A stretch of 64,000 nucleotides of DNA from Conchocele bisecta (GCA_029237695.1 CM055275.1:87284433-87348432), one strand, 5' to 3'. Counted from the stretch's first letter, positions 11,568-22,953 are shown. Notes: generated from the letters alone by a model not told the origin. Program-made: numbers and translations.

Positions 11568-12272
11568 TTAAAGGTGCATGCCCATGCAGTAGGCACAAAA
11601 TGTTCTTTATAGGAATTAAATAAGTGTATAATTATGTCACTATTCCACCAGTTCTAAAAATTACGAGTGCCCGCTATACAAATATAATCCTTTATTAATT
11701 ATCAATTTACTGTTAGTGCCGCGCGGCGGTAACAGTCTATTTTGATAATGTGCGGGGACGACGACTTTCACATCACGGCTTGCGGTGCGCATGCGCAGTA
11801 TACTACGCGCGCCAGTAGGCTTCCCAATATGTAAACAAGAATATAACATGTCGAAACGTCCAGGACGGAAATTGTATGAAACAGCGTCGGCCAAAAGAAA
11901 GGCGAAATGTCTGAGGGACAGGCAGTACATAGAGAGAGTGGTTAATATTGGCGACCAGATCACCAAATGGAAAGAGTTAGAGTTACGTGGATATTTAGAT
12001 TTGGACTCGAATAGAGATTTTTCTTCTCAACTTCCGATACTTCACCGCGCATGTCAAAGATGTGATATGATTGACCGTGTCACGTGACGCTTATTGGTAA
12101 AAATAGCACGAGGTCGGAAAATACCTTTTCTGGTCGCGGCATATAAAATGCGATTTAACACCAATTAACACGCGCCGTAATTAAAAATAACTCGTTAGTG
12201 GGTAGACATATGGCTCATATAAGGCATGACAGAAAATGAAAAGTTGTAGTATGCGTGGGCATGTACCTTTAA
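11568..12272. mobile_element. TTAA-flanked MITE family T1, 705-bp copy with captured insert
   Basis: Ends are TTAAAGGTGCATGCCC (left) and GGGCATGTACCTTTAA (right), the same termini as the 442-bp copy at 55966-56407. The first ~160 bp (tgttctttataggaattaaa, ccaccagttctaaaaattac, gtgcccgctatac) match that copy. The middle and right part do not, and instead hold an open frame (11848-12087). The flanking TTAA suggests a TTAA-specific (piggyBac-type) transposase acting in trans. Confidence 0.85.
11848..12087 (+). CDS. Short ORF inside the T1 element, possible captured gene fragment
   Basis: 79 codons from an ATG giving MSKRPGRKLYETASAKRKAK at the N terminus. The N terminus is highly basic. The segment VVNIGDQITKWKELELRGYL is reminiscent of an 'IG..Y.RW..LK..L.L.SD' motif I have seen near the N termini of uncharacterised invertebrate proteins; that resemblance is from memory and weak. 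GC content is higher than the surrounding MITE. The frame could be one exon of a captured host gene, the remnant of the family's own protein, or chance. No splice context is convincing. Confidence 0.4.
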   Translation: MSKRPGRKLYETASAKRKAKCLRDRQYIERVVNIGDQITKWKELELRGYLDLDSNRDFSSQLPILHRACQRCDMIDRVT

Positions 12273-12299
12273 CCCATGGAACCCGAAATCTCACTATAT

Positions 12300-12515
12300 C
12301 GGTTTATGCAAATAGTCCAGATCCAGATGAACCGGCTCGAAACGAGGATCTGCACTTTTTGAAAGTAATTTTAATATTTTGGAGAACAATAACACCCCCT
12401 TTTCATAAATGGACGAATCTGAAAATCATTTTGTGAAAATCATTTTGGATTGGTCGGAACATTAGCATATCACAGTCCATTCCAGTTCCTTAGGGTTGAA
12501 AGGGTTAACAACATT
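12300..12515 (+). repeat. Foldback motif A element, degraded copy
   Basis: tccagatccagatgaaccgg / gaggatctgcactttttgaa, then aagtaatttt, 'ccccttttcataaatgga' and 'ctgaaaatcattttg'. The same order follows the hairpin at 23446 and 39186. Confidence 0.75.
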
Positions 12516-12536
12516 TCATTTGATTAAGCTCCTGTC

Positions 12537-12895
12537 GCTACCATAGGCACTTTATGGGATGAATGAAAACCAGATGTGATAATGATTGATGATATTTCTT
12601 ACCACGTGTTGATGTTAATCTGACTTTCCATGCTGGATGTCACCACAGGGTCTTGCACAAGAACAATATCAGCTGGTGAACGCCCATAAACAGCACTGTT
12701 CCCAATCATTGCGCGCATTACAATTAGCGAGCCGGGCACAAGGCAAATCACAAACCAGTCAAAGGTAAATGACGTCACTTTCGTTGGTTGAAAAAAAAAC
12801 ACAACAAGATGACAAACCTTCATACTTATTATACATCGTTGTTAGCAATTTAACACATTGTGTTTTCGTTCATCCCATAAAGTGCCTATGGTCGC
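12537..12895. mobile_element. TIR element, 359 bp, TIR ~34 bp
   Basis: The left end gctaccataggcactttatg (12537) and the reverse complement of the right end (12862-12895) match with few mismatches. It is non-autonomous. A short minus-strand frame inside (12599-12823) has no recognisable content. Confidence 0.8.
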
Positions 12896-12962
12896 GATTG
12901 ATGCTATCATGAGGGAATGTGGAGGAGATGTCAGGAAGTGCCTACGAGAATTTCAAACTGTT

Positions 12963-13359
12963 TTATTATTGAAATGACACAACAAACTATTTTGTTGCAT
13001 GTGCTCGCCAAGACAACTGCCGAGTCCGAAATAAGACGGGTAACGTACGACTTGCTGCAATATAGTATGATGTTTTATACCGAGATATGGCATCTTACGA
13101 CATCTCTTCGAGTACTTTCGACAATCGTTCGAGTTCGGGTGAGATCACCTGACAATGCACTATAAATAGGAGCCACCAGGGCATCTAAAATTTCAGAATG
13201 CCAATCAGTCCAGACGTAACACTGTCGGCCATTGTCGGAGCAGTTACTGTGTCTTGTGTCTTGTTTCGTTTTTTATTTATTTCTCTCTGCCGGGTTGCCA
13301 AGCCGGTAAGTTGTCTTTGAATAACGACAAAATAGTTTGTTGTGCCATTTCAATAATAA
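12963..13359. mobile_element. TIR element, ~397 bp, TIR 33 bp
   Basis: ttattattgaaatgacacaa...(12963-12995) pairs with 13327-13359 with one mismatch. The interior includes an ACTATAAATAGG box at about 13161 but no coding frame of note. It sits only ~70 bp from the preceding TIR element. Confidence 0.8.
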
Positions 13360-14377
13360 TCGAATGACGGACAACATAGAAAAAAATGCGTTATATACCA
13401 AACTCGTAATTCATTGCTAATTATGCTATTATCACTGTTCACACCGACTTCAAAATTAATTGTCGGCCTAATTTGGCTAGCTGCAGACACATCAATTTAA
13501 TTACGTGTTAAACAATTAATTTGTACAATTGAATTAACATTTGGTGTTTCTTTAACCCTCAGATCGAGTTCAAAGTACATCGGCGGTGTGATTTAGGACT
13601 TCAGTTGATCCCTGATCCCTAGTGAGTCACGCTTTTAACACGACAGACGTACCTTGTCGACTTGTCGTTTATCAAAATGTTTGCGAATTGTAGATCACGT
13701 GAGCCGGCTCATCAGGATCTGCGGCATTCCTATGATCATGTACATTTTATATACACAAAAATGACCCCTAATACAGCGTAATGTAACAGTTCCTAACTTA
13801 ATATGGAATAGCCCGGGCCGATAGTCCGTGTCAGTTACTTGGGGTTAAATATTACGAACACAGATAAACACAGTGCATGGTTTATTTATTTTATTTTAAC
13901 ATCATCAGGAATGGCGAGTCTAGGAACTCTTGTATCTTTACGCTGAAGCCAGTCTATTTAAGTCACTAAGCTGGTATACACCTGTCCACCACGCGTGTGT
14001 TAAGAAGAAAAATCGATACTAGGAGAAACTGAATACACAGCGAGTACACACTGGTCATAAAATGGACGTTACTTGGTGGTCAAAAACGGTAAATTTACAA
14101 GGTTTATAGCGAAATAGCAATTTTTCTCGGACCGATTTTTAATATAGTTTTCAAATCTCCATCGGTCTGAGGTCTGAGAGAAAATTTTAGAAGCCCTGGC
14201 CAAGCCACTATTTGGTCAAAATATCGAAAGAGATATCGTAGTATACCCGTACAAATATTTTTACCAAACATTCAGCTTACAACTCGTAACCAACCGTGGC
14301 GATTTATGACAAGTTTTATCTCGCCATTGTCAGAAATGTCATGACTGGGGCTTTAGCGATGGTAACAACACCAGTAC
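13360..14377. other. Intergenic sequence, no gene seen
   Basis: Contains a short relic of motif A (gtgagccggctcatcaggat at about 13698) and otherwise unassigned sequence. Confidence 0.45.
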
Positions 14378-14763
14378 CATTACAATTGTTTGACTAATTT
14401 GGAATAGTAGTATATGAGAGTCAAAATGATACCACCTCCTTGTGGAAGGCCCCCTGCTACGCGCGGTGCCTGCCACCAAGAGGTGGTATCATATACATGT
14501 ACTACTTGTGTTTTTCGCCATTGTTCGGTGGCTATGTATGAGAAGAGTGGAACAATTGTTGGACTAATTTTGTACATACTCAAGTTAGCAAAAATTTGGA
14601 ATAATAAGGAAGAAATCAATAATACAGCTGTAAAAGTAAAATATGCATTGAATTTGAAATCTGGGGGTATAATACTCTTTAGATACAAAACTTATCTGGA
14701 ACTCAACATCACAATCGTTTGGCTAATTTTGTACACATACTCTAGTAAGCGAAAATTTGGAAT
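14378..14763 (+). repeat. Direct-repeat cluster with a hairpin and an F2 fragment
   Basis: A ~54-bp phrase (acaattgttggactaatttt ... gcaaaaatttggaat) occurs at 14551-14604, again at 14708-14763, and truncated at 14387-14408. Between the two full copies lies the right half of foldback family F2 (14600-14702: gaagaaatcaataatac ... cttatctggaactc). A 13-bp hairpin, atgataccacctc (14425-14437) against gaggtggtatcat (14480-14492), precedes them. Confidence 0.75.
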
Positions 14764-15611
14764 ATCACATGGCTCAAGATGCCAAGTTGGTACACAAATC
14801 ATCATCCAGTTTAACCATTTCATCACCACAGGCCTGTATAGTTTTTACATAGGGTACATGTGTATCCGTATGTATTGCGATCGAGCGGGATCATTTGGCC
14901 CGCCCACGACCCCCCGTGGTGCGGACGCCTGTGATTGACAACTTAGAATCGCGTCGGACAGTTAGCCACGCCCCAGATCCCCTCGATGGGCACGTCCGTA
15001 GTGATATCTTGGAATAACCATAACAACAAAATGCATTGTGTTACTAAACGTTTAACTGGCATACGCAACCACTAATTGAAAATAATATTAATGAAAAACA
15101 TGCACTGCACAATATCAACAACGGTTGTTCTACGTACAAAAATACATCGGATTATTTTGTTGCGCGTGATTTGCCCCCATTGCAGCACAAATCGTGCGGT
15201 CATCGCTAAATTTAGTAACAGAGTTAACTCCCCTCCGAATACACTCCGAAACAAGCGACGCGTTTAACACACAAACTACATCAAGTTTGACCTTCCGACA
15301 GCCTATTTTTAAACTCACCCGACACCTGTGCGAAACAAAACTCGCACGTGTAGGTCTAACTGATGTTTAATCCTCATTCTCTCTCTCTATCGATGGATCT
15401 ACAGTGGATTTTAGTGACATTCCTGAATTCGGCCTGATTGACATTTGTCTATGGTGGCCAATACACGCCAACATGAGTGTCAATTCTACGTTCATGGAAG
15501 GGGGTCAATAAGTCAGTATTTAAGGTGATAACTTACAGTCAGGGAACACATTAATGACAGTATAACACTGCAAGTACTGAAATACGACAAAAAAAATCTA
15601 ACAAGTTTCTA
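14764..15611. other. Intergenic sequence, no gene seen
   Basis: Includes a short GC-rich patch at about 14890-15000. No supported coding region. Confidence 0.4.
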
Positions 15612-16038
15612 AACGTTACAAGTGCCCGCTATACAGATATAATCATTTAGTAATATTTATTTTACTGATAGTGACACGCGCGGTGGTATCAGGCTATGTT
15701 CATATGCAAATGAGGCATGATATGTTTTAATTATTTATACTAAAGAAATGCGTCACCTGAAAAAATAATATTTTCGACAGATTTTAAAGTATGATCATTG
15801 CACATCATAAAATAAATACAGAGATTAAAGAGTAATGTCCGTTAACATTTTAAGCAAACACGGTTATCGCCCCTCATATCAGTGTGTAAATTTACATCTG
15901 ATATAACATGTATAATAATGCCAATCAGTACGTGGGATAATGGCGCATGAATGTTTATTTTGCCAGGAAATGTCTCAGATGATGTCTCTGATGTAAAGAA
16001 CATTTTGTACCTACTGAGTGGGCATGTACCTTTAAGGG
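15612..16038 (-). mobile_element. MITE T1, left-truncated copy
   Basis: Shares 'aagtgcccgctatacagata', 'atcatttagtaatatttatt', 'catatgcaaatgaggcatga', 'tgatgtctctgat' and the right end gggcatgtacctttaa with the intact copy at 55966-56407. The left TIR is missing. The strand is nominal. Confidence 0.85.
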
Positions 16039-16139
16039 TTAATGAAACTGTAACACCAGCAATCAATCAAGCAATCAATCTAGTTTAATCTTGTAGTACC
16101 CTATGTTCAGTACTTTCAGTACTTTGATTTAATTTAATT

Positions 16140-16168
16140 AGGTTTGAGGAATTTGATTCCTCAAACCT
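16140..16168. repeat. Perfect 13-bp hairpin with 3-nt loop
   Basis: aggtttgaggaat / ttg / attcctcaaacct, then T-rich sequence that opens the 1.1-kb repeat R16. It lies exactly at the edge of that repeat and may be part of its terminus. Confidence 0.85.
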
Positions 16169-17268
16169 TTTGTTTTCGTTGGTTTTTTTTTTTTTCTTTT
16201 TATTCAGCCGTCGAGACTACAGCCGATTTCCAAGACTACAAATTTTGTATACCGATTCGCATCAACAGTGAGACGAGAATAACGCAATTTTCAGAATTCT
16301 CATGACGTCACTTTCTACGAAACCGGAAGTGACGTCATATATCATATAATTCCCTATAACTTCCTTATTTTCCAACCGATTTCAAAAATTCTTTTTGAAT
16401 TGTAAAGCTGCGAGAATTCTCTATCTTCGCTTCGCTGACAATGTTTGGCTATCTGCTCAAATGAGAGAGCTATAGACATGTGAAATTGAGAAAAATGAAA
16501 AAAATCAACAATTTCAGATTTTTATTTTATTTTAACGGGTGGTCTTTGAAAACAGTTTCCAATTTGTACAGTAATCTCAGCAACATAATTTTTGACAGCG
16601 TCACGCGGGACATTCATCCGCACAGAAGATGATATTTTTCAGAGCAATGGCTTGAATAGTTCTGATTCTATTGTCTTTCAAACTTGGACGTTTTTTTCAA
16701 TTTTTCAAATTTGAAATGGTCATAACTTTTTTATTATCTAACCGATTTCAAATATTTTTTTTGCATTAAAAAGCCAACAAAATTCTCTATCTCCGTTTCA
16801 CTGGTAGTTTTTGGCTATCTGCCCAAATGAGAGAGTTGTAGGCATTTGAAGTTTTTAAAAAAAAATGAAATGGTCATAACTTCCTTATTATTCAACCGAT
16901 TTCAAATATTTTTTTTGCATTAAAAAGCCAATAAAATTCTCTATCTCCAGTTCACTGGTAGTTTTTAGCTATCTGCTCAAATGCGCGAGCTACATGCATT
17001 TGAAGTTTGAGAACGAGCATATAAACTTAGCCGCCTAGAACAGTGTGTACAGCTGACAAACTTCGAGGTGGAGGCCAGACAGGTATGGTGGGCTGTATCA
17101 GACACTGGTTTTATATACGAACAGACATGCTGTGAGTGCTTTAGAATCGTCTTAACTTCAATGTCAGACTAGGGGGTTAACGGTACACATTTCGTAGAAT
17201 GTTATATAATGAAAAATGCTTAGAATAGTCAAGCGATTCTGAAAATACAAAACTTTTTTTTTCAATTT
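16169..17268 (+). repeat. Repeat R16, copy A (1.1 kb)
   Basis: Begins ttttcgttggttttt, contains 'attcagccgtcg', an ETS/CRE-like composite (16313-16337), 'ctatctgctcaaatgagaga', two internal copies of 'aaatggtcataactt.. ..ttattat', and ends 'gggggttaacggtacacatt ... aatttcattttcg'. The end joins directly to the start of copy B, a head-to-tail duplication. Confidence 0.9.
16313..16337 (+). promoter_or_regulatory. CRE plus ETS/CRE composite motif inside R16
   Basis: TGACGTCA at 16313-16320 and CCGGAAGTGACGTCA at 16323-16337. The latter is the arrangement known as an ETS-CREB composite in animal promoters. In copy B the composite is intact (17427-17441) while the first site has one change (tgacgtcg). 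Activity is inferred only from the motif. Confidence 0.45.
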
Positions 17269-17969
17269 CATTTTCGTTGGTTTTTTTTTTGTTTTTATTC
17301 AGCCGTCGGGACTACAGCCCAAACCGCTTGTCGGATCGACTTCAAATTTTGTATGCCGATTTGTATCAACTGTGAGACGAGAATAACGCAATTTTCAGAA
17401 TTCTCATGACGTCGCTTTCCACGAAACCGGAAGTGACGTCATATATCATATAATGTCCTATAACTTCCACATTTTTCAACCGATTTCAAAAATTCTTTTT
17501 GTATTCAAAAGCTGCGAGAAATCTCTATCTTCGCTTGCCTGGCCGTTATTGGCTATCTGCTCAAATGAGAGAGCTATTGACATGTGAAGTTGAGAAAAAT
17601 GAAAAAAATCAACAATTTCGGATTTTCTTTTTTATTTTAACGGGTGGTCTTCGAAAACAGTTTCCAATTTGTACAGTAATCTCAGCAACATAATTTTTTG
17701 ACAGCGTGACGCGGGACATTCATCCGCACAAAAGATGATACTTTTCAGAGCTATAGCTTGAAGAGTTCCGATTCTATTGCCTTTCAAACTTGGACGGTTT
17801 TTTTTCAAATTTGAAATGTTCATAACTTTGTTATTATCTAACCGATTTCAAATATTTTGTTTCCATTAAAAAGCCAACAAAATTCTCTATCTCCGTTTCA
17901 CTGGTATTTTTTGGCTATCTGCCCAAATGAGAGAGTTGTAGGCATTTGAAGTTTGGTTCTTTCATTTTT
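17269..17969 (+). repeat. Repeat R16, copy B, left part
   Basis: Follows copy A from ttcgttggtttt through gagagagttgtaggcatttg, then 'ttctttcattttt' where the large Helentron-like element begins. The right part resumes at 22238. Confidence 0.9.
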
Positions 17970-20900
17970 ATGCCCCCGCCACCGAATGGTGAGGGGGGCA
18001 TATAGTGTTACCGGCGTCCGTACGTACGTACGTACGTACGTACGTACGTCCCGAAACCTTAACGCTGGGTAAATGGCTTATAATTTCTGTTTCCTTGCTC
18101 GGATCTGCTTCACATTTCACACACGCATTGCTCCAATGGTCCTCTACCGCCCTGTGACAAATCCACATTCGTCCTGCCCCCGCTAAGCCCAGGGTCTAAG
18201 GTCACAGACTTGGTGCTTTTGAAACCTTAATCGTTGGGTAAAATGGGTCGGGGGCTTATAATTTATGTTTCCTTTGCTCGGATCTAGCTTCACATTTTCA
18301 CACACACATTGCTCCAATGGTCCTCTAACCGCCCCTGTGACAAAATACATCAATTCGGTTCCCGCCCCCGCTTAAGTCTCCTCCAGGGTCAAAGGTCCAC
18401 AGACTTGAGTGGCGTCCCGAAACCTTAACGCCTTGGTAAATTCTTGTTTAATTTCTTGTTTCCTTGCTCGGATCCTGCTTTCCCACAATTTCACACAGCT
18501 GGGTTAAAAATTGTCTTGTATTTCTGTTTCCTTGCTCCCGGATCTGGGCTTTCACATCACAAACCAACGCAATTGCTCCACTGGTTCCTCTTCCGCCTCT
18601 GTGACAGATCCACATTCGTGCCGCCCCCGCTAAGTCCAGGGTCAAGGTCACAGACTTGGTGCGTTCGAACCTTAACGCTGGGTAAATGTCTTGTAATTTC
18701 TGTTTCCTCCTTGCTCGGATCTGCTTCACATTTCACACACAAAGCATTGCTCCAATGGTTCTTCTACCGCCCTGTGACAAATCCACATTCGTCCCACCCC
18801 CGCTAAGCCCAGGGTCAAGGTCACAGACTTGGTGCGTTTCGAAACCTTAACGCTGGGTAAATGGCTTATAATTTTCTGTTTCCTTGCTCGGATCTGCTTC
18901 ATTTCACACACGCATTGCTCCAATGGTTCTCTACCGCCCTGTGACAAATCCACATTCGTCCCGCTCCCACTAAGCCGAGGGTCAAGGTCACAGGACTTGG
19001 TGCGTTCGAAACCTTTAACGCTGGGTTAAATGGCTTATATTTCTGTTTCCTTGCGCGGATCTGCTTCACATTTCACACACGCATTGCTCCAATGGTCCTC
19101 TACCGCCCTGTGACAAATCCACATTCGTCCCGCCCCCGCTAAGCCCAGGGTCAAGGTCACAGACTTGGTGCGTTCGAACCTTAACGCTGGGTAAATGTCT
19201 TGTAATTTCTGTTTCCTTGCTCGGATCTGCTTCACATTTCACACACGCATTGCTCCAATGGTCCTCTACCGCCCTGTGACAGATCCACATTCGTCCCGCC
19301 CCCGCTAAGTCCAGGGTCGAAGGTCACATGACTTGGTGCGTTTCGAAAACCTTAACGCTGGGTAAATGTCTTGTAATTTTGTTTCCTTGCTCGGATCTGC
19401 TTCACATTTCACAACAGCATTGCTCCAATGGTTCTCTACCGCCCTGTGACAAATCACATTCGTCCCACCCCCGCTAAGCCCAGGTCAAGGTCACAGACTT
19501 GGTTGCGTTCGAAACCTTAACGCTGGGGTAAATGGCTTTATATAATTTGCTGTTACCTTGCTCGGATCTGCTTCACATTTCACACACGCATTGCTCCAAT
19601 GGTTCTCTGCCGCCCTGTGACAAATTCACATTCGTCCCGCTCCCACTAAGCCGAAGGGTCAAGGTCACTGAACTTGGTGCGTTCGAAACCTTAACGCTGG
19701 GTAAATGGCTTATAATTTCTGTTTCCTTGCTCGGATCTGCTTTCACATTTCACACACGCATTGCTCAATGGTCCTTCTACCGCCTGTGACAAATCCACAT
19801 TCGTCCCGCCCCCGTCTAAGCGTCTTACCCGTCAAGGTCACAGACTGGTGCGTTCACCTTAACGCTGGGTAAATGTCTTGTAATTTCTGTTTCCTTGCTC
19901 GGATCTGCTTCACATTTCACACACGCATTGCTCCAATGGTTCTCTGCCGCCCTGTGACAAATCCACATTCGTCCCGCTCCCACTAAGCCCAGAGTCAAGG
20001 TCACAGACTTGGTGCGTTCGAAACCTTAACGCTGGGTAAATGTCTTGTAATTTCTGTTTCCTTGCTCGGATCTGCTTCACATTTCACACAGGCATTGCTC
20101 CAATGGTCCTCTACCGCCCTGTGACAAATCCACATTCGTCCCACCCCCGCTAAGCCCAGGGTCAAGGTCACAGACTTGGTGCTTTCGAAACCTTAACGCT
20201 GGGTAAATGGCTTATTATGCCCCCGCCACCGAATGGTGAGGGGGCATATAGTGTTACCGGCGTGCGTACGTACGTGCGTATGTACGTACGTACGTCCCGA
20301 AACCTTAACGCTGGGTAAATGGCTTATAATTTCTGTTTCCTTGCTCGGATCTGCTTCACATTTCACACACGCATTGCTCCAATGGTCCTCTACCGCCCTG
20401 TGACAAATCCACATTCGTCCTGCCCCCGCTAAGCCCAGGGTCAAGGTCACAGACTTGGTGCTTTTGAAACCTTAACGCTGGGTAAATGGCTTATAATTTC
20501 TGTTTCCTTGCTCGGATCTGCTTCACATTTCACACACACATTGCTCCAATGGTCCTCTACCGCCCTGTGACAAATCTACATTCGTCCCGCCCCCGCTAAG
20601 CCCAGGGTCAAGGTCACAGACTTGGTGCGTTAGAAACCTTAACGCTGGGTAAATGGCTTGTAATTTCTGTTTCCTTGCTCGGATCTGCTTCACATTTCAC
20701 ACACGCATTGCTCCAATGGTCCTCTACCGCCCTGTGACAAATCCACATTCGTCCCGCCCCCGCTAAGCCCATGGTCAAGGTCACAGACTTGGTGCGTTCG
20801 AAACCTTAACGCTGGGTAAATGGCTTATAATTTCTGTTTCCTTGCTTGGATCTGCTACACATTTCACACACGCATTGCTCCAATCGTCCTCTACCGCCCT

Positions 20901-22237
20901 GTGACAAATCCACATTCGTCCTGCCCCTGCTAAGCCCAGGGTCAAGGTCACAGACTTGGTGCTTTTGAAACCTTAACGCTGGTAAATGGCTTATAATTTC
21001 TGTTTCCTTGCTCGGATCTGCTTCACATTTCACACACACATTGCTCCAATGGTCCTCTACCGCCCTGTGACAAATCCACATTCGTCCCGCCCCCGCTAAG
21101 CCCAGGGTCAAGGTCACAGACTTAATGCGTTCGAAACCTTAACGCTGGGTAAATGGCTTATAATTTCTGTTTCCTTGCTCGGATCTGCTTCACATTTCAC
21201 ACACGCATTGCTCCAATGGTCCTCTACCGCCCTGTGACAAATCCACATTCGTCCCGCCCCCGCTAAGCCCAGGGTCAAGGTCACATACTCGGTGCATTCG
21301 AAACCTTAACGCTGGGTAAATGGCTTATAATTTCTGTTTCCTTGCTCGGATCTGCTTCACATTTCACACACGCATTGCTCCAATGGTCCTCTACCGCCCT
21401 GTGACAAATCCACATTTGTCCCGCCCCCGCTAAGCCCAGGGTCATGGTCACAGACTTGGTGCGTTCCAAACCTTAACGCTTGGGTAAATGGCTTGTAATT
21501 TCTGTGTCCTTGCTCGGATCTGCGTCACATTTCTCACACGCATTGCTCCAATGGTCCTCTACCAACCTGTGACAAATCCACATTCGTCCTGCCCCCGCTA
21601 AGCCCAGGGTCAAGGTCGCAGACTTGGTGCGTTCCAAACCTTAACGCTCGGGTAAATGGCTTGTAATTTCTGTGTCCTTGCTCGGATCTGCGTCAAATTT
21701 CTCACATGCATTGCTCCAATGGTCCTCTACCGCCCTGTGACAAATTCACATTCGTCCCACCCCCGCTAAGCCCAGGGTCAAGGTCACCGACTTGGTGCGT
21801 TCGAAACCTTAACGCTTGGGTAAATGGCTTGTAATTTCTGTGTCCTTGCTCGGATCTGCTTCACATTTCACACACGCATTGCTCCAATGGTCCTCTACCG
21901 CCCTGTGACAAATCCACATTTGTCCTGCCCCCACTAAGCACAGGGTCAAGGTCACAGACTTGGTGCGTTTGAAACCTTAACGCTCGGGTAAATGGCTTGT
22001 AATTTCTGTTTCCTTGCTCAGATCTGCTTCACATTTCACACACGCATTGCTCCAATACTCCTCTACCGCCCTGTGACAAATTCACATTCGTCCCACCCCC
22101 GCTAAGCCCAGGGTCAAGGTCACCGACTTGGTGCGTTCGAAACCTTAACGCTCGGGTAAATGACTTATAATGAAATATGCCTCGTTTTCTTTGGCTGCCA
22201 GCGGGGGCATTCGTGTGCCGACAGGCCACATTTCTAG
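17970..22237 (+). mobile_element. Helentron-like element H1, 4.27 kb, ~25 tandem units of ~168 bp
   Basis: 5' hairpin atgcccccgccacc...ggtgaggggggcat (17970-18001), then 'atagtgttaccggcgt' and a (GTAC)n microsatellite (18017-18049), then units starting at 'ccttaacgctgggtaaatgg' and running 'tttccttgctcggatctgct', 'cattgctccaatggtcctct', 'accgccctgtgacaaatcca', 'gcccagggtcaaggtcacag'. The 3' end is gggggcattcgtgtgccgac-agg-ccacatttCTAG (to 22237) followed by TTTT. No ORF survives. Units at 18.2-18.8 kb are the most damaged; those at 20.3-22.1 kb are the most uniform. It is inserted in R16 copy B. Confidence 0.88.
20217..20280 (+). mobile_element. Second 5' terminus inside H1
   Basis: A complete second 5' hairpin (20217-20247), 'atagtgttaccggcgt' and (GTAC)n follow directly on 'gggtaaatggcttat' of the preceding unit. 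No 3' terminus precedes it. H1 is therefore two elements joined head to tail, or one inserted in the array of another. Confidence 0.9.
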
Positions 22238-22612
22238 TTTTAAATTTGAAATGGTCATAACTTTTTTATTATTCAACCGATTTCAAATATTTTTTTTCCA
22301 TTAAAAAGGCAATAAAATTCTCTATCTCCGCATCGCTGGTAGTTTTTAGCTATCTGCTCAAATGAGAGAGCTACATGCATTTGAAGTTTGACAGCGTCAC
22401 GTTAAATCACACAGTAACAATATAAACAATTTTCATTTTATATACGAACTGACATGCTGTGAGTGCTTTAGAATCGTCTCAACTTCAATGTCAGACTAGG
22501 GGGTTAACGGTACACATTTCGTAGAACGTTATATAATGAAAAATGCTTAGGATAGTCAAGCGATTCTGAAAATACAAAACTTTATTTTTTCAATTTCATT
22601 GGAATTGCATCA
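22238..22612 (+). repeat. Repeat R16, copy B, right part
   Basis: Resumes 'aaatttgaaatggtcataac' and runs to 'aatacaaaactttattt...caatttcatt', matching 16709-17268, although a section present in copy A between 'tttgaagtttga' and 'tttatatacgaac' is replaced by a different short stretch. Confidence 0.88.
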
Positions 22613-22824
22613 ATTTTTTTTGAGTTTCATATGTTTTCGTCATTGGCAATGTCTTCTAATCACTTTGCCAGTGTACGTTTGTCAGTACATCAAGCCTCAA
22701 ACCGTTGATGCAGCTTCAGCTGCTCTAGTGTTTTTTATTCTCTTTGCTACATGTACAAACACAAGATATACAGTTCAATGAACAAAGTATACATGTATGT
22801 CAGTTCATACGCATGGATACAGAC

Positions 22825-22897
22825 TTGGAAAAGTCGCGGGAATACTGGACGAGGCCTTCGATCCGGCCTTCGTCCAGTATTCCCGCGACTTTTCCAA
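22825..22897. repeat. Foldback F5, 28-bp perfect arms
   Basis: ttggaaaagtcgcgggaata...(22825-22852) pairs perfectly with 22870-22897. The 17-nt loop is 'ggcc'-rich. The same foldback occurs at 52068-52134 and truncated at 44186-44226. Confidence 0.95.
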
Positions 22898-22953
22898 CTT
22901 TATACCCTGATAATTTCCACAAAAAGGCCATTCATTCCTATATTAACCAATAG

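Noticed and set aside
13158..13200. TATA-box core promoter (actataaatagg)
   Set aside because: It lies inside a TIR element, with no downstream exon or open frame; one such match in 64 kb of AT-rich DNA is not evidence.
16140..16168. Rho-independent terminator
   Set aside because: Hairpin plus T-run looks right, but the context is an animal genome and the hairpin sits at the border of a repeat.
18448..22229. Many minus-strand frames with MWICHRAVEDHWSNACVKCE-like text
   Set aside because: They recur once per ~168-bp unit of H1, are broken by indels, and have no start or domain context. They reflect the array, not a gene.
17970..22237. CRISPR-like array
   Set aside because: Units of ~168 bp are contiguous with no spacer/repeat alternation; host is an animal; the array is flanked by transposon-type ends.
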